Source of the DNA: Persicaria tinctoria
Lineage: Eukaryota; Streptophyta; Magnoliopsida; Caryophyllales; Polygonaceae
Direction of reading: 5' to 3'
Assembly (NCBI GenBank): GCA_037127255.1
Contig: JBANSL010000003.1
Coordinates: 16,333,314-16,397,313 of the forward strand
Length of the DNA stretch: 64,000 nt
Positions within the stretch are counted from its first letter, which is position 1. Every line of letters starts with the position of its first letter. A program made the translations under genes and the position numbers. The notes beneath the pieces are model-generated. The model was not told where the DNA came from. It searched no databases and worked only from the letters and a program-made list of their open reading frames with translations. Shown piece by piece: positions 1-10,267 of the stretch.

Positions 1-1290
1 GTATTTGAAGTTGATTTGACTTGTGAGACTAATCGATTGATAAAATAGTACGAGTAGTTAAAAAGAGTTTTTTTAATTAAGTGTTTTATTAACTATACTT
101 TTACGGAGTTTATTTTTAACACGATTTTAAGAAGCTAAATTTTTTATAAAATATTAATTTTTTAAAATAATATTATATTTATTATAATATTATTTAAATA
201 TTTTAAAAAAAAAGTTAATTCTTTCAAATTATTTTGGTCAAGTTTAATTCTTTCAAATATCACTACTTAAGAGTTAAGAGACACTTAATTAATGAGTGTG
301 TATATATGATGGATTTATAATATAAGTGAAGTTTAAAAATATAAATTTTATCATAAATGGTAACAGTTGTTATAAGTATATTTGTTTATAATATAAGTGA
401 AGTTTAAAAATATAAATTTCATCATAAATGGTAAAAGTTGTTATAAGTATATTTGTTTAAAATATAAATAAATATCAAAATAATATGGATACTATTTACC
501 CTATATTGAACCACTAGCTTTTCACTCTTGATAAATTTCCAACTGAAAGGTTGTACCAAACATAGTTTTAAAAAGTCATAATTTTCATAGTCATGAAAAT
601 GAAGTATATTTCTACTTTTTATTCTTTATGTTATCAATGTTAAAGTTAGATTCTAAATCTTCATATACTTTTACAAATTAAAAAAAAATCTTCATATGCT
701 TCCAAATGTTTTGATAATATCAGTACTTTGTCGGGGGTAATGCTTAACTTCGTCCTTCGTCTAAGTCATCGTCTTGTTCGGTTTAGTTGTATTTAGTTTC
801 ATTTTTGAAGAGTTCTTACCTGTATTTTGCATCATATTTGTATTTTTATGTTTGTTTAGACGACATACTTGTCGACCATTGAGGTTCAAATATGTCTGAC
901 ATAGAATTCTTTCTCCTAATAAAAAAATACATCAGTACTATGGATTATGCTTAGCTAGTTCCGATTAAAAGATAAGAGGTCTTATTTTTAACATCTCAAA
1001 GTCAAACTTTACTTAGCTAAACATGCATGTCATGGCGGCTCATGGATTGGAGATAATGGCTCATTGCCTCATTGCCTCGTTGCTTCTTTACACATATTTT
1101 TTTATTCCATTTCCATTTTCATCAAAATATGACATAATTAGGGTATTAGTTTTGTTTAAAAAAATATGTTATTTAATATTTAAATCATTATTTTATAACA
1201 AATACTCTTGTATAATCAATTATAATTTTTAAAAAGATAAAAAAAATGTAATAGGTAAGAGTGTGTGTGTGTGTATATATAAAAAAAATA
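1..1290. other. AT-rich intergenic DNA, no gene seen
   Basis: No coding segment, RNA gene or complete transposon is recognisable here. The stretch is rich in A/T homopolymers. The only clear structure is the tandem duplication at 314-455, listed separately. The short open frame at 1023-1232 has no recognisable domain and ends in low-complexity AT sequence. Confidence 0.6.
314..455. repeat. 71-bp tandem duplication
   Basis: Two adjacent 71-bp copies (314-384 and 385-455) differ at about two positions, and a partial third copy starts at 456. Each copy begins with tttataatataagtg. No function is implied. The high identity suggests a recent tandem duplication. Confidence 0.85.
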
Positions 1291-1319
1291 GTATATTTGT
1301 CCAATTGCAGAAATCCACT

Positions 1320-2490
1320 ATTTAAATACACCCATTTGCCATAAATACCCCTTAAATTGATATTTTCATAAAACCACCTTTTAAATGACTTCCTATATCA
1401 ATCAACCACCCCCGAATATATTCCATCCAAATATAGGTTAAATTTGATAAATTGTAATTTTATCCACTCCTTTTATATAATATTATAATAAAATTTTAAC
1501 AATTAAAAAATAAAATATAAATAAATAATTATGAAATTGGGAGGAAATTATGGATGTTATTTTCTCTTTTTAAACAACCGATAAAATGGTGTCGACTTCT
1601 ACAAAATTGCTCTCTATTCAATTGAGTCGCTCGTTTTCCCCTTCCAAATCACTTTTTAATTCTCCATTAGCTTCTACACACTTTCAATTTGGGAGCAAAA
1701 ATAATGTCAATTGTATCCTCTCAATTTAATTCTTACTTATATTATTTACTTTTTTCTTTTTTAATTCTTAAATTTTCATTATCAAATAATTAAACAAGAA
1801 GGGTAAAATTATAATTTAACAAGTTTAACCAAAATTTGGACGGAATAATCTCGAAGGTGATTGATTATTGACAAAAGTTATTTAAAGGATGGTTTTCTAA
1901 AAATATCAATTTAAGCGGTGGTTTATGGCAAATGGATACTATTGAACCCGTTTTAGTCATCTAGCTAATAGTAATACATATGCCTATATATAGAGACTTT
2001 ATGTTGATGTAACAAACTCAATTAGTTGAAATAACAAACTCTTTCTCCTTCCTTTCATCATCTTTGTTTTTTCTCTGTGATTGAGAGCTCCTCTCATGGA
2101 GTACGATCTTGCATATTCCATCTGATAACATGGTATTAGACTAGCAATTCATTCATTCTTCCAGTTTTTCTTGATCCTTCTTGTTTTCTACTTCTTCTCC
2201 ATGGATCATTTGATTCCCGATAGTATGGTTGCCGCCATTGATCCCAACGATGAACTCTACGTTCATCACTCAGACCACCCCAATTATGTGCTTTCTACTC
2301 GCTTTCTTAGTGAAGGTAACTGCAATCACTGGATCTGTTGCAATCAGTTGGAATAACAAACTCTTTCTCCTTCCTTCCATCATCTCTGTTTTTTCTCTGT
2401 GATTGAGAGCTCCTTTCCTGGAGTCCGATCTTGCATATTCCATCTGATAACAGATACATTTAAAAGGTGGTTTTTTTTTATTAGGTAAGA
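1320..2490. mobile_element. Long-TIR MITE, interrupted by a copia derivative
   Basis: The left arm (about 1320-1440) and the right arm (about 1845-1939, resuming at 2453-2480) are inverted repeats over more than 100 bp. For example cccatttgcc at 1331-1340 pairs with ggcaaatgg at 1928-1936. The interior (about 1440-1840) is AT-rich and non-coding. The outer boundaries are not sharply defined, so Mutator-like or other long-TIR MITE is a tentative class. The right arm is split at 1939/2453 by an LTR element. Confidence 0.6.
1940..2452 (+). mobile_element. Internally deleted copia-type LTR element
   Basis: A 513-bp LTR element with 5-bp target duplication gatac (1935-1939 and 2453-2457). The left LTR (about 1940-2130) has a TATA box near 1985 and ends in tctgataaca. 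The right LTR is shorter (about 2338-2452) but ends identically and aligns at a constant offset of 322 bp. A primer-binding-like site (tggtattaga) follows the left LTR at 2131. The interior is only about 200 bp and keeps the start of a copia gag-like frame (MDHLIPDS at 2201, then a DHPNYVLSTRFL-like stretch). The left LTR begins TA rather than TG, presumably a point mutation. Confidence 0.7.
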
Positions 2491-2560
2491 ATTCGAGCTC
2501 AGACAAGCTTGAAACTCGAGAGGTCGACGAATTGGGAGACGGTTTCTACATTTTGGCCTA
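2470..2560 (-). repeat. 3' end of a poly(A) retroposon (fragment)
   Basis: A T-run followed by attaggtaagaattcgag matches the same layout at 51532-51620 and 57103-57180 (T-run, gataagg, aattcgagg). On the minus strand this is a conserved 3' terminus running into a poly(A) tail. Only the end is recognisable here. The dense set of restriction-site-like hexamers in it is a coincidence of the repeat. Confidence 0.5.
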
Positions 2561-2630
2561 ATATATTTGTATAAAAAGCTAAAATGACATGTTTTAGTAA
2601 AAGAAAATAAAAATAATACACAGTATAAAC

Positions 2631-2769
2631 TGATAGATTACATAGGTTTCATATTGTATAGTGGGCTAAAAGCCCGTTAAGGCCCAATACCTGTGTAACC
2701 TATATATATGTTATATCAATGAATGGAAACCCTCAAGGAGGACATTACAATCAATCTCATGATCTTACA
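2631..2769 (+). repeat. Left LTR of the copia element
   Basis: 139 bp, same length as the right LTR. It contains a TATA-like tatatatatg segment near 2701. Three substitutions separate the two LTRs. Confidence 0.93.
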
Positions 2770-4100
2770 TGGTATCAGAGCCCGTCAAGTCCAGCCCGTC
2801 AAGGCTCGTCGCCCTCTCGGCATCATCATCCAGTCTTTGGCATGCACGCCTTGGTCATCCCAGTCCTGCAGTTTTAGATTTACTTCGTTCTCAGAGTTTT
2901 GTTCAATGTAATAAAGAGCCTCGCTCTAGTTTATGTTCTTCCTGTCAGTTAGGCAAGCATGCCAGACTTCCATTTCAGCGGTCCTTAAACACTACTTTTG
3001 CACCTTTCGATATTATTCATAGTGATATTTGGACATCTCCTGTGCCCAGCAAGGAGGGTCATAAGTATTACCTTTTGTTTTTGGATGATTATACACATTT
3101 CTTATGGGTTTTCCCTTTGCACTTTAAATATCAAGTGTTTCCTATCTTTGCCAAATTCCACGCTTACATCAAAACACAATTTCATACCTCTATCAAGTGT
3201 TTCCAATGCGACAATGGCCGTGAATTTGACAACAAAGAGTTTCACACTTTCTTCAATACCAATGGGATCTCCTATCGCTTGTCCTGCCCCTACACCTCCC
3301 AACAGAATGGCAAGGCTGAACGAATCATCCGCACCATTACCAATATGATGCGCACTCTTCTTTACCACGCATCCATTCCCCTCCCTTACTGGCCTTACGC
3401 CTTGTCCACCACATGCTACCTCCTCAACATTCTCCCTTCCACCACCCTCAACCACCGCTCACCGTTTCAGGCTCTGTATTGCACTTTGCCCATATATGAT
3501 CACCTTCGCACTTTTGGCTGCTTGTGCTTCCCCAATCAGGCATCCACCGCCCCCCACAAGCTTCACCCTCGCTCTACCCCTTGTGTCTTTCTTGGCTACC
3601 CGTCCGATCATCGCGGCTATATTTGCCTCGATATCAAGACTCACAGGATCATTCTCTCTCGTCATGTCACCTTTGATGAGTCGCGATTTCCCTTCGCATC
3701 TCCCACACCCCATGTGTCGCCGCCAGAGTCTGATTCACCATTCCCTCACTTCATTCTACCCCAGAGCTCTCCCGGTGCTCCTGCGTCTCCCCCTTCCCCG
3801 CCACCCCCATCACCAGACCCCACACCCGCAGCGTCTCCGGAGTCTTCCGACCCCGTCAGATCGTCTCCATGACCACCACCCATCACCCCGCTATCCACCG
3901 CCCTCAAGCATCATCCCATCCCCTACGTGCGGCGCCTGCCGCACCCCCAGCTGCGGCGCCCGCCGCAAGATTCCCCCCTGGCGGCGCCCGCCGCAAACAT
4001 AGCGGCGCCCGCCGCACCCCCTGCCGCGCCCGCCGCACCTGCCTCCCCCGCCTCAACCAATTTTGCGGCACCTGCCCCCCCTGGCGGCGCCCGCCGCACC
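2769..4100 (+). pseudogene. copia GAG-pre-integrase and integrase segment
   Basis: The open frame 2769-3872 encodes the HHCC zinc-binding GAG-pre-integrase part (LWHARLGHPSP, then CSSCQLGKH), followed by the integrase core. Its acidic residues are visible as HSDIW, CDNGREFDN and QQNGKAERI. A TGA at 3870-3872 interrupts the frame. CGA to TGA at a CpG would explain it, but that is inference. The same frame continues to about 4080 through an alanine/proline-rich linker, where a frameshift moves the reading frame to that of the RT segment. The linker DNA repeats a ggcgcccgccgc unit several times, a plausible slippage site. The function in an intact relative is integration of the cDNA copy. Confidence 0.85.
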
Positions 4101-5706
4101 TGCCTCCCCTGCCCCCATCTCCCCCGTCCTTCCCGGCTCCCAGCTCTCCCTCTCCCCCATCCCCACCTCCCACAAATCAGCCCTCCTCGACCCGAATTGG
4201 CAGGCGGCTATGCTCGACGAATACAGGGCCCTTACGAAGAATGGTACTTGGGTTCTTGTTCCTCGCCCTCCTGAGGCGAATGTCATTCGCTGCATGTGGC
4301 TCTTCCGTCACAAGTTCCGCTCTGATGGGACATTGGAGCGCTACAAAGCCCGTCTGGTGGTGAACGGTAGATCTCAGCAGGCCGGTATTGATTGTGATGA
4401 GACCTTCAGCCCTGTGGTCAAGCCTGCCACTATCCGGGTGGTCCTGAGTCTGGCTTTGTCGCGCAACTGGGGCATCCATCAGCTGGATGTCAAGAACGCC
4501 TTTCTGCATGGTCATCTGAATGAGACGGTTTACATGTTTCAGCCTCCGGGGTTTGCTGATGCTGACCGTCCAAAGCATGTCTGTCTTCTCAAGCGCTCTA
4601 TGTATGGTCTGAAACAGGCTCCACGGGCATGGTTCCAGCGGTTTGCCTCTCATCTGCTCCGCTTGGGTTTCACTGGCAGCCGATCGGATACGTCTCTGTT
4701 TATCTATCGCAGAGGCTCGGACTTGGCTTTCCTGCTGCTCTATGTCGACGACATCATTCTCACCGCCTCTTCTGATGCTCTTCGAACGTCCATCATCTCG
4801 AGGTTGAGTGCGGAATTCGCCATGTCTGATCTGGGTCCGCTGTCTTACTTCTTGGGAGTTGTTGTTCAACGGCATGCGTCTGGTCTCTTTCTCTCGCAGA
4901 GTAAGTATGCCGCTGAGATTGTTGCTCGGGCTAAGATGGTCAACTGTAATCCCGTCGCCACCCCAGTTGATACATCCAACAAGCTCAGTGCTCATTCTGG
5001 TCCTTTGGTTGACGATCCGACATTGTATAGGAGTCTCGCTGGTGCTCTTCAGTATCTCACTTTCACCAGGCCTGATATCAGTTATGCCGTTCAGCAGATC
5101 TGCTTGTTCATGCATGCCCCTAGGGAACCTCACTTTCAGGCTTTGAAGCGGATCATTCGGTACATCAGCGGCACCTTAGAGCTCGGCACCACCATCACTC
5201 CTTCCTCTAAGCTTGACCTTGTGGCTTACACTGATGCAGATTGGGGTGGTTGTCCAGATACCCGTCGCTCCACGTCTGGTTACTGTGTCTTCCTCAATGA
5301 CACTCTTGTGTCCTGGTCAGCTAAGCGTCAGTCCGTCGTGTCTCGCTCCAGCGCTGAAGCCGAGTACAGGGGCGTTGCCAACGTTGTCTCCGAGTGCTCT
5401 TGGCTCCGCAATCTCCTGCTTGAGCTGCGATGCCCCTTGCAGAAGGCCACTCTGGTCTACACTGATAACGTCTCCGCCGTCTACTTAGCTAGCAACCCAG
5501 TCCAGCACCAACGCACGAAGCACATTGAGATTGATCTCCACTTCGTCAGGGACAAGGTTGCCATTGGACATGTCCGCGTTCTCCATGTCCCGTCCTCCTA
5601 TCAGTACGCTGATATATTCACCAAGGGTTTACCTAGACAGCTTTTCATTGATTTTCGTTCCAGTCTCACTGTACGGACACCTCCCGTTTCGACTGCGGGG
5701 GTTTGA
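4063..5706 (+). CDS. copia reverse transcriptase and RNase H (open part of a broken polyprotein)
   Basis: The 547-residue open frame carries an intact-looking copia RT: WQAAMLDEYRAL, then the first catalytic Asp in LDVKNAFLHGHL, the MYGLKQAPRAW motif, and YVDDIIL for the second and third catalytic residues. RNase H follows with YTDADWGG, SRSSAEAEY, VYTDN and the terminal TKHIEIDLHFV motif. The frame ends at TGA 5704-5706, where the right LTR begins. It is one frame away from the integrase segment upstream, so no full polyprotein can be made. No gag or protease precedes it. Confidence 0.88.
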   Translation: MRHLPPLAAPAAPASPAPISPVLPGSQLSLSPIPTSHKSALLDPNWQAAMLDEYRALTKNGTWVLVPRPPEANVIRCMWLFRHKFRSDGTLERYKARLVVNGRSQQAGIDCDETFSPVVKPATIRVVLSLALSRNWGIHQLDVKNAFLHGHLNETVYMFQPPGFADADRPKHVCLLKRSMYGLKQAPRAWFQRFASHLLRLGFTGSRSDTSLFIYRRGSDLAFLLLYVDDIILTASSDALRTSIISRLSAEFAMSDLGPLSYFLGVVVQRHASGLFLSQSKYAAEIVARAKMVNCNPVATPVDTSNKLSAHSGPLVDDPTLYRSLAGALQYLTFTRPDISYAVQQICLFMHAPREPHFQALKRIIRYISGTLELGTTITPSSKLDLVAYTDADWGGCPDTRRSTSGYCVFLNDTLVSWSAKRQSVVSRSSAEAEYRGVANVVSECSWLRNLLLELRCPLQKATLVYTDNVSAVYLASNPVQHQRTKHIEIDLHFVRDKVAIGHVRVLHVPSSYQYADIFTKGLPRQLFIDFRSSLTVRTPPVSTAGV

Positions 5707-5842
5707 TAGATTACATAGGTTTCATATTGTATAGTGGGCTAAAACCCCGTTAAGGCCCAATACCCGTGTAACCTATATATATGTTATATCAATGAATGAA
5801 AACCCTCAAGGAGGACATTACAATCAATCTCATGATCTTACA
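5704..5842 (+). repeat. Right LTR of the copia element
   Basis: 139 bp, starts at the TGA that ends the pol frame, and ends CTTACA before the target duplication taaac. Confidence 0.93.
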
Positions 5843-5847
5843 TAAAC

Positions 5848-6978
5848 TAATAGAGATTTTTTTGGATACAAATTGAGATTTTTATATACATAAAAAAATA
5901 ATACGGAGTATTAACTAATAGAGATTTTTTTTTGATACAAATTGAGATTTTTATATACATAAAAAAAAAATCGTTCAAAAAGATATTTTACAATAATCCA
6001 CATAACAAACGTCAATCTTCTAAACTCTTGACATTATCAGACAACAAAAGAAATGTTTATCTTTTCCCGGACAAACATGCCTAAAACAACTTTGAGCCTA
6101 AATCCTAGTTGATCATATATAAAGAAAACAAGATATATGCCAGTCCTCAATTTGCCATTAATTAGTATATATATATGTAACCTCAAATTTCTTCCACATA
6201 ATTCAGAATGTTGTGCTCATACGAAATATTTTGATTGTTTTTTTTTTAATTACATTCATTAGATATAGATTTATGATCGATATATATAGTTATCACTTAT
6301 CATAGGTGGTTGTCTTTAGGAAACACTAGCTAAAAAGTAGTTTTTGAAGAAGAAAAATTAATGGATGGGTGTTTTGATAAAAAGTAAACTTTGGAGGAGT
6401 TGAAATAAGTTGATGGAAATTCTAAAAGCATACGGCCTTACCAAGGTTATGAGAATTTTTGGCACCTTCTTATTTCATTCGAAGTATTTACAAGTATTGT
6501 ATTTTTCGTCTTCTCTCGCGGTTTACTCTCTCATTTTCTTTAATTAGAAAAGAATTCGGACGAGCGAGCTTACCCGACAGTTTTCTCTCTCATTTCTGAG
6601 TTTATATACATATCTTGATCATTTAATATTTTTTTTTTAAAAAGTAATTACATGGGGATTTGAGAATTATAGTTGATAAGATAATTAATTAATTCAAATC
6701 AACTTCAGTTACTCTATCGGTTTATGCTATTTCAGCTCATATTATGAAATTAAACATATGCAATCTTCAACATAAATGGTTTGGGTTTTTTTTTCCTAAT
6801 GTAAAAATCGTAATGAGTATATGGTTAATATATATAAAGCCTAATTGTGTTGACAAAATAATTATTTGTGCTAATTAATAATTAAGGAGCATATAATATA
6901 TTTTTTTGGTTTGTGAAAATTTTGAGTGTGTCAACCACGGTTGTATTACCACCCAAGAGCATCCTTGCGGACGAGAGT
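5848..6978. other. AT-rich intergenic DNA
   Basis: No gene seen. Two near copies of a segment of about 50 bp (aatagagattttttt, gatacaaattgagattttt) lie at about 5849-5895 and 5917-5970, forming an imperfect tandem duplication. The remainder is simple AT-rich sequence. Confidence 0.5.
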
Positions 6979-7287
6979 TTAGAACTCATGGTCGGTCGGA
7001 ACTTCAAGGAAAAGAAAAGGTCGGTTCAAAGTCAGGGAAGTAAGACGATTGGCTGCCCGATTGACCTCCATGAAGATGTGAAAAATGAAGATCGTCTCAA
7101 AAGAACCAATCAAGGGGAGAGGATCAGAAATAAGCAGTTCGATCTCCCATGGCGTCAACCAGGCTCCCTTGATCGCATTCACGATTGCGAGAAAATCCTC
7201 TTCCACAACAAGTCTTCAAATCCCCCTCTTCCGAACTTCCATCCGTCCAAACTGCAATCCAATTACTTCGACTTGTAATGGCGACAT
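6979..7287 (-). pseudogene. LINE-type RNase H (RVT_3) relic
   Basis: On the minus strand, two stretches in the same frame (7287-7216 and 7206-6979) read like the RNase H domain found in plant LINE polyproteins and related genes. They show SPLQVEVIGLQFG, then a stop, then EEDFLAIVNAI, TPWEIELLI and the characteristic HIFMEVNRAANRL with the HxxREAN-like catalytic region. Roughly 100 residues survive and no RT is seen upstream. It is a short dead fragment of a retroelement or a retro-derived gene. Confidence 0.65.
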
Positions 7288-7299
7288 CTTCCCACATCT

Positions 7300-8305
7300 T
7301 TTGGTATCACAATCGAGAGCATATAATATAAATGAAGTATTGCAAAGAAGAGGTTGATTCTTCAAAAGTTGAAGGGATAAGAAGGTTAATAGGAAAAAGA
7401 AGTGGCCAACAAAATAACGAGGTAATTGAACAAGTGTGGATGAAAAAACACATGATAAAGGAGAGCACACCGAATTATGGATGATTGATGATTGTGTAAA
7501 ATCAGTCCCAAGATAACGTGAATACAATAGAAAGAGAGCAAATGGATGGAAAAAGTGAAGATTGAGTTATGTAGTGTGAGTCATAAACTATATAAAGCTA
7601 CTATTAATTGATGTGAATAAAGTACACACTAGGAAAGAGCCGATCATATGGTAGAGATGTGTAATTTGTCAAAAAATAAAAATAAAAATGAATGCGACCC
7701 GTATATAATCTAATTATTATACCTCGGTTTAAACAAGTACGTGGTACTCGGTCAACAGCGAGCCATCAGATCTCGATTATGTTCACGATCTCTTGCACCA
7801 CAGCAAAAGAAAGACCACAGAGCTCAAAAAGATACCACCACTAGAATCGAGCAAACATTCACTCTAGAAAAAGTCGGGGCAAACAACTTTTATACCACAG
7901 GGTTTCCCTGCGTTACCTCTACCAACTGTCAAAAGTAATGGCTTATATTGTCCCGATTCCAACACCATTCGCCCTCGCTAGTTTCGAACTTAATTCGTTC
8001 TCTAGTTTTGTTCGTGGTGAACTTGTCTTTGTTGTTTTGGTTGTATTTCGATTCTTTCATAACGATTTGTCCGTTGCCGTTCTTTCGACCTCTCGTCTCA
8101 CCGGACATGTCCGGTGAGTTGAATTATTTTCGGTTCAAAAAAAAAAACAGGTACTTGGTATATTATAATATTGCTATTTTATCTTAGTTTTTACTTTTAA
8201 TACGTGTAACTATAAACACTCATATTAATAAAGAAAAATAATTTTGAAGGGATGCGTGGAGGATTGTATAGTAACTTCATTAAATTAATTTTCTACTAAT
8301 GTTTA
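7300..8305. other. Intergenic DNA without recognisable gene
   Basis: Frames of 60-100 codons exist on both strands but have no domain, repeat or splice support. I see no transposon termini in this stretch. Confidence 0.5.
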
Positions 8306-8307
8306 TA

Positions 8308-8543
8308 CTACCTCCGTTTGGAAAAACTTGACACTTTACTATTCATGCACGTTTTTTTAGGAGATAAAAACTATATAAAATATCTAGTTTTTTTAATAAA
8401 TTTTTAACAACTTCGTAGTTATTATTAATAAGTACAAACTTGTTAAAAAAAATTTATAAAAAAATGAATATTTTATATAGTTTTTATCGTTGTAAAAAAG
8501 CGTGCATGAATAGTAAACGACAAGTTTTGCCGAACGAAGGGAG
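8308..8543. mobile_element. Stowaway-like (Tc1/mariner) MITE
   Basis: 236 bp flanked by TA (8306-8307 and 8544-8545). The termini ctacctccgtttgg and, inverted, ctcccttcgttcgg begin a long inverted repeat that continues through tactattcatgcacg into aaaaactatata. It shares most of its sequence with the MITE at 22087-22323. Confidence 0.88.
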
Positions 8544-8679
8544 TAAAAAAAAACGTCACATATTTTTATTAAAATAAACAAGAAAAATCCCTTAGGGAGA
8601 GTTGCAATATAGACTTAACACTTTTTATTTTTTAACAGAACACTGAACATTCTTTCGAAAACACTCTCTCGACTTGTTC

Positions 8680-9045
8680 GGGGAATAGGTGCGTACATCC
8701 TGACCCCCCATACCCTGCTTTGGCGGGATTTATGTTGGAATGTGGTTGTCCTACATTGGTAAATTGGTAATATAAAGAATGTTTGAACAACATATAAGGT
8801 TGAAGGTTTACTCCTCTCATTGTCAATTGATTTTGAAGGGCTACTCCTCTTATTGTCAATTGGTTTTGAGATGGAACCCTGTTCAAGTTTATGTATTGTT
8901 CAAGTCTTCCATATGTGGGTCCGGACACACAACCTTCCTCCAGCGTGTCTTAGCCCCACCGGGCTTAACCGACTTTAACAATTTACTGGGTAGTTGTTGT
9001 TGTAACAAGACTTTTTCTACCAAAATTGTGTTTTGAAAAGACCAA
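8680..9045. repeat. Retroelement fragment: RTE/SINE-like 3' motif and LTR-like sequence
   Basis: The segment ggtgcgtacatcctgacccc (8687-8706) followed by ccctgctttggcggg matches the 3' end of the RTE-type LINE at about 51340-51390. From about 8732 a tgttggaatgtgg start resembles small copia-type LTRs, and a 34-bp unit is tandemly repeated (about 8805-8838 and 8839-8871). No complete element could be delimited. Confidence 0.4.
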
Positions 9046-9770
9046 CATTTACAACAATGCTTGTACGAGTTTAAATCCCCCTATATCTTAAAGCCGAGTC
9101 CTTTCCAGCCCTCTCAGACTATCCACGTGGCAGCTTCTTTGATTTTTTTTTTCTTCCCCTTTTTGCCCTTTTCTTTCTATTTCTTTCCTTCTCTATCAGC
9201 TCTCTCTCCCCCACGATCTCTCTCGATCGGAACCGGTTGTCGAGGGGCAGAAGGGGAGTTTAGAGATGACAAGGTTACAAGGAAGAAGTATTGTGGCCAG
9301 GAGATCTTGTCTTTTTTCGGTGGCGGAGGTGCTGCGCAAGGGTGGTGGTGGATCGGTGATCTGGGAGGCGGTCCGACGAGGCGCGGGGATGATGGAGATC
9401 TGAGAGTTGGCGCAACGCGAAGGTGGTGGAGGATCGCCAATCGGGGCGGCGCCTGGGTGGAGTCGAACTGCCAATTTGATCGGCGCAAGATGCGGATTAT
9501 GTCGAATCACATGAAGATTTCTACAGCGGAGGCAGTGAGGCACCGTTGATTTTGCGCGCCTTCGTCTCCTCGGTAAGCTCTCCTCTTCGCCCTAATTTCT
9601 GGATCGAATTACATCTTCATTCTCCACTGTCCTACTCGCCCTAAAGAGTTGAAATAAAGTTGAAGGAGAGAGATTTATCCGGTTATCTAAATTTTAGCTT
9701 AGGGTTGTTCTTCCTATAGGCCTTGAAATTGTTATGATATCAATGCTAGGACCTTGAAATTGGTGTACAG

Positions 9771-9920
9771 AGAATGTGTGCGAGGAAGTACCCTGTGGAA
9801 AGGGGGCCTGTAGGCCTACTGAGAACAGCTTGATCCCTTTTGAGTGTGTTTGTGAGCCTGGCTGGAAACAACCTTTCTTCGGTGATGCTTTCAAGTTCCT
9901 TCCTTGCGTGTTTCCCAATT
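9771..9920 (+). pseudogene. Captured EGF-like exon
   Basis: A single exon with good splice borders (tgtacag acceptor, gtgagt donor). It encodes a cysteine-rich EGF-like module: VCEEVPCGKGACRP, FECVCEPGW, then FLPCVFPN. This resembles plant EGF-like/slit-homolog-type secreted proteins. No neighbouring exon of such a gene is present. It lies inside the proposed Helitron with fragments of an unrelated receptor kinase downstream, so I read it as a captured or duplicated fragment. Confidence 0.65.
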
Positions 9921-10267
9921 GTGAGTTTTTTGTTTTTGATTTTTTTATCTCCTTCTAGCTCTATCTATTAGTTGATTAATTCGTCGAATTCTCTGCTTCA
10001 TTGAGCTTTTGGTTTCCAGTAGACAAATTCAATTGGGGAAGGCATGGTGGGCGTTATTTCTTGGGAATTTTATGTGTAATTGGTTTGATTACTTTGTCCC
10101 GGACTTCTTTTGATTTCATACATCGAATACCCTTGGAATGAAAACAAACTTATCATGCTGCAATGCTTTCCTACAACAGTCTTGCACTTGATGATCCTGA
10201 TGTACGTTGTTCATAGACAACAATGACAAAATCATACTATCAAGGTGTATACCCTTAGAATGTGTTG

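Larger units (their letters stand above)
2631..5842 (+). mobile_element. Ty1/copia LTR retrotransposon lacking gag and protease
   Basis: A complete LTR-to-LTR insertion of 3,212 bp with 5-bp target duplication taaac (2626-2630 and 5843-5847). The 139-bp LTRs (2631-2769 and 5704-5842) start TGATAG and end CTTACA, and differ at three positions by eye (about 2 percent). The primer-binding site tggtatcagagc (2770-2781) matches initiator-Met tRNA. A polypurine tract (gcgggggttt, about 5694) abuts the right LTR. The interior passes from the PBS almost directly into the GAG-pre-integrase domain. Gag and protease are therefore missing, and the element would need them supplied in trans. One internal stop and one frameshift also break the polyprotein. 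Confidence 0.93.

Noticed and set aside
2484..2532. Polylinker-like cluster of EcoRI, SacI, HindIII, XhoI and SalI hexamers suggesting vector contamination
   Set aside because: The same framework (aattcgag...ctcgagagg.cgac) occurs next to a T-run at 51540-51600 and, diverged, at 57115-57180. It is the 3' end of a genomic retroposon family and the hexamers arise by chance.
4177..5133. 318-codon minus-strand open frame
   Set aside because: It lies entirely antisense to the copia RT/RNase H and has no domain of its own. GC-rich coding DNA often leaves long antisense frames.
8690..9045. Cassandra-type TRIM with embedded 5S rRNA
   Set aside because: The LTR-like start resembles such elements, but no 5S rRNA internal control region could be found.
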